From an uncultured Burkholderiaceae bacterium (GTDB taxonomy: Bacteria > Pseudomonadota > Gammaproteobacteria > Burkholderiales > Burkholderiaceae), in assembly GCA_937862845.1 (NCBI GenBank), contig CALMCK010000050.1, forward strand, positions 1 to 14,827: 14,827 bases of DNA. Direction: 5' to 3'. Both the position numbers and the translations under genes were made by a program. This document shows, piece by piece, positions 13,952-14,827 of this stretch (its first letter is position 1; each line of letters opens with the position of its first letter). The notes beneath the pieces were generated by a model. That model was not told the DNA's origin. It did not search any database and worked only from the letters and a program-made list of their open reading frames with translations.

Positions 13952-14302
13952 TTACTGCGCCACACCACACGCACTCTGCCAAAACGTCAACGCGTCCTGA
14001 CAACTTCTTGCTTGCTCAGCCGCTGGGGCTGTTTTCAACTGCTCGCTCAACACAGCGATGATTCTTTTTGCTTCTTGCGCCGTTTTCATCGCAGCATGAC
14101 ACTGCATCAAAACGCCTTCAATCGGCTGACATTCTTCGGGCAAAGCATCCAAGCCCAACGATTGTGCTGTGTCTGCTGTCGTGGCATGCGCGGCATTCGA
14201 AATACCCGCTTCAGCCGACGCTTGCGGCTTTGGCGCACAGCCAAATATCGCCACACCCAACAACACACACAGAACAACCCTGATATCTTTCGCGCTGGCC
14301 AT
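13952..14302 (-). CDS. Small putative lipoprotein with four mature Cys, lodged in the atp operon
   Basis: 116 residues; not recognised as a named gene. The start has a basic stretch (SAKDIR), a hydrophobic core (VVLCVLLGVAIFG) and Cys22 in IFGC. That is an acceptable but imperfect lipobox, as Phe at -2 is unusual. An Ala-rich linker follows, then two predicted helices. The mature part has four further cysteines in two spaced pairs: C58 and C68 (CX9C, in ECQPIEGVLMQC) and C101 and C112 (CX10C, in CQDALTFWQSAC). They suit two helices tied by disulfides in the periplasm. It vaguely recalls small Cys-paired periplasmic families such as DUF5339, from memory and unproven. The start is uncertain: the frame is open into atpG, with other ATGs at 14368 and 14389, and none has a clear ribosome binding site. 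It lies between atpG and atpD on the same strand. Confidence 0.65.
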   Translation of the reverse strand: MASAKDIRVVLCVLLGVAIFGCAPKPQASAEAGISNAAHATTADTAQSLGLDALPEECQPIEGVLMQCHAAMKTAQEAKRIIAVLSEQLKTAPAAEQARSCQDALTFWQSACGVAQ

Positions 14303-14327
14303 TTGAACCGCAACACCGCGAATGAGC

Positions 14328-14357
14328 AGCCACCGCTTGTTCACACAAGCAGCGGCT
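14328..14357 (-). promoter_or_regulatory. 13-bp hairpin with GUGA loop before the lipoprotein gene
   Basis: On the minus strand AGCCGCTGCTTGT pairs with ACAAGCGGTGGCT over 13 pairs (two G-U) around GTGA, a GNRA-type tetraloop. No T-run follows, so it is not a normal terminator. It lies 25 bases before the proposed lipoprotein ATG and 90 bases after the atpG stop, where it could stabilise or segment the operon mRNA. Confidence 0.6.
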
Positions 14358-14366
14358 GTTAAAACC

Positions 14367-14396
14367 ATATTACTTAAAAGGCTATACATAATCCAA
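14367..14396 (-). promoter_or_regulatory. Weak promoter candidate between atpG and the lipoprotein gene
   Basis: On the minus strand TTGGAT and TAATAT lie 18 bases apart; each matches four of six consensus bases. A start near 14360 would place the GUGA-loop hairpin at the very 5' end of the transcript. The AT-rich spacer could also give this match by chance. Confidence 0.22.
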
Positions 14397-14447
14397 CTTA
14401 ACGCCTTTAAAACAAATCTTACACTGTTTAAAAGTAAACAAAGCCAA

Positions 14448-14827
14448 CTATGATGCCACTGCTGCTGCACCGCCGACGATTTCCGAGAGTTCTTTGGTAA
14501 TCGCAGCTTGGCGTGACTTGTTGTAAATCAATTGCAATTCGCCGATGACTGTTTTCGCATTGTCCGAGGCAGCCTTCATGGCGACCATACGGGCCGATTG
14601 CTCAGAGGCGATATTTTCTGCTACGGCCTGATAGACCAACGCTTCAACATAACGAACCAGCAACTCATCGACCACCACTTCAGCGGTCGGCTCATAGACG
14701 TAATCCCATGAGTAGGCTTTTTTCTCTTCTTCGCTTTGTGACAGCATGTCGCTTGGCAAAGGCAGGAGCTGCATCAACACGGGCTCTTGCTTCATGGTAT
14801 TGATGAATTTGGTGTAACCGAGCAACA
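14448..14827 (-). CDS. atpG: F1 ATP synthase gamma subunit, C-terminal part (runs off the right edge)
   Basis: The visible 125 codons before the stop encode the C-terminal portion of gamma, the rotating central shaft of F1. Diagnostic segments are WDYVYEP at about 40-46 of the visible part, LLVRYVEALVYQAVAENIASEQSARMVAMKAASDNA (the conserved gamma signature with EQSARMVAMK), and LQLIYNKSRQAAITKELSEIVGGAAA at the end. The upstream part lies outside the window, so the true start is not seen; the reading frame continues off the edge. The stop is TAG. The next gene on the strand is not atpD but the small lipoprotein-like gene, after 145 bases. Confidence 0.97.
   Translation of the reverse strand, partial: LLGYTKFINTMKQEPVLMQLLPLPSDMLSQSEEEKKAYSWDYVYEPTAEVVVDELLVRYVEALVYQAVAENIASEQSARMVAMKAASDNAKTVIGELQLIYNKSRQAAITKELSEIVGGAAAVAS

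Noticed and set aside
14303..14470. Extended N-terminus of the lipoprotein reading into atpG
   Set aside because: It would put some 56 residues before the signal sequence, which would prevent normal export; the start just before the hydrophobic segment is more sensible, though not proven.

Overview
The window looks like chromosome from a betaproteobacterium, probably of the order Burkholderiales. The evidence is the gene order def / envelope gene / dprA / smg, a grxD and ubiX pair, an F1 ATP synthase cluster, a UbiK-type ubiquinone factor, and a one-piece tmRNA of the betaproteobacterial kind. The genus cannot be named from this sequence. Apart from the first 147 and last 380 bases, which hold partial genes, every gene appears intact. 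There is no CRISPR array, insertion sequence, phage gene or rRNA.

Layout, left to right. (1) The start of def (minus strand) is divergent from a plus-strand run: a secreted protein in the place of the usual LysM protein, dprA, smg and a LysE-type exporter. (2) ubiK (minus) converges on that run at a bidirectional terminator and is divergent from an RhlE-like DEAD-box helicase. (3) ssrA (tmRNA) with a strong terminator, followed at once by an atypical SDR gene. (4) Thiol peroxidase tpx (minus) is divergent from a sulfur-handling run: a DUF442 sulfurtransferase, a type II sulfide:quinone oxidoreductase and the monothiol glutaredoxin grxD. (5) A 168-base intergenic stretch full of inverted repeats, then an EamA transporter, ubiX and an O-methyltransferase. 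(6) On the minus strand, reading in from the right edge: atpG (3' part), a small putative lipoprotein, atpD, an intrinsic terminator, and atpC.

How the genes work together. ubiK and ubiX both serve ubiquinone synthesis; sulfide:quinone oxidoreductase feeds electrons into the quinone pool, and ATP synthase uses the resulting proton gradient. tpx, the DUF442 protein, the SQR and GrxD form a thiol/persulfide/redox neighbourhood around one shared divergent promoter region whose two halves are partly mirror images.

The most unusual features are: the ATP synthase operon, interrupted by a Cys-patterned lipoprotein gene between atpG and atpD and by a terminator between atpD and atpC; the loss of the LysM domain from the def-dprA envelope protein; a tmRNA tag reading ANNKRFALAA; the mirrored tpx/DUF442 promoters; and the palindrome cluster plus EamA gene separating grxD from ubiX. 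I found no clear multi-gene defence system or other wholly new system.
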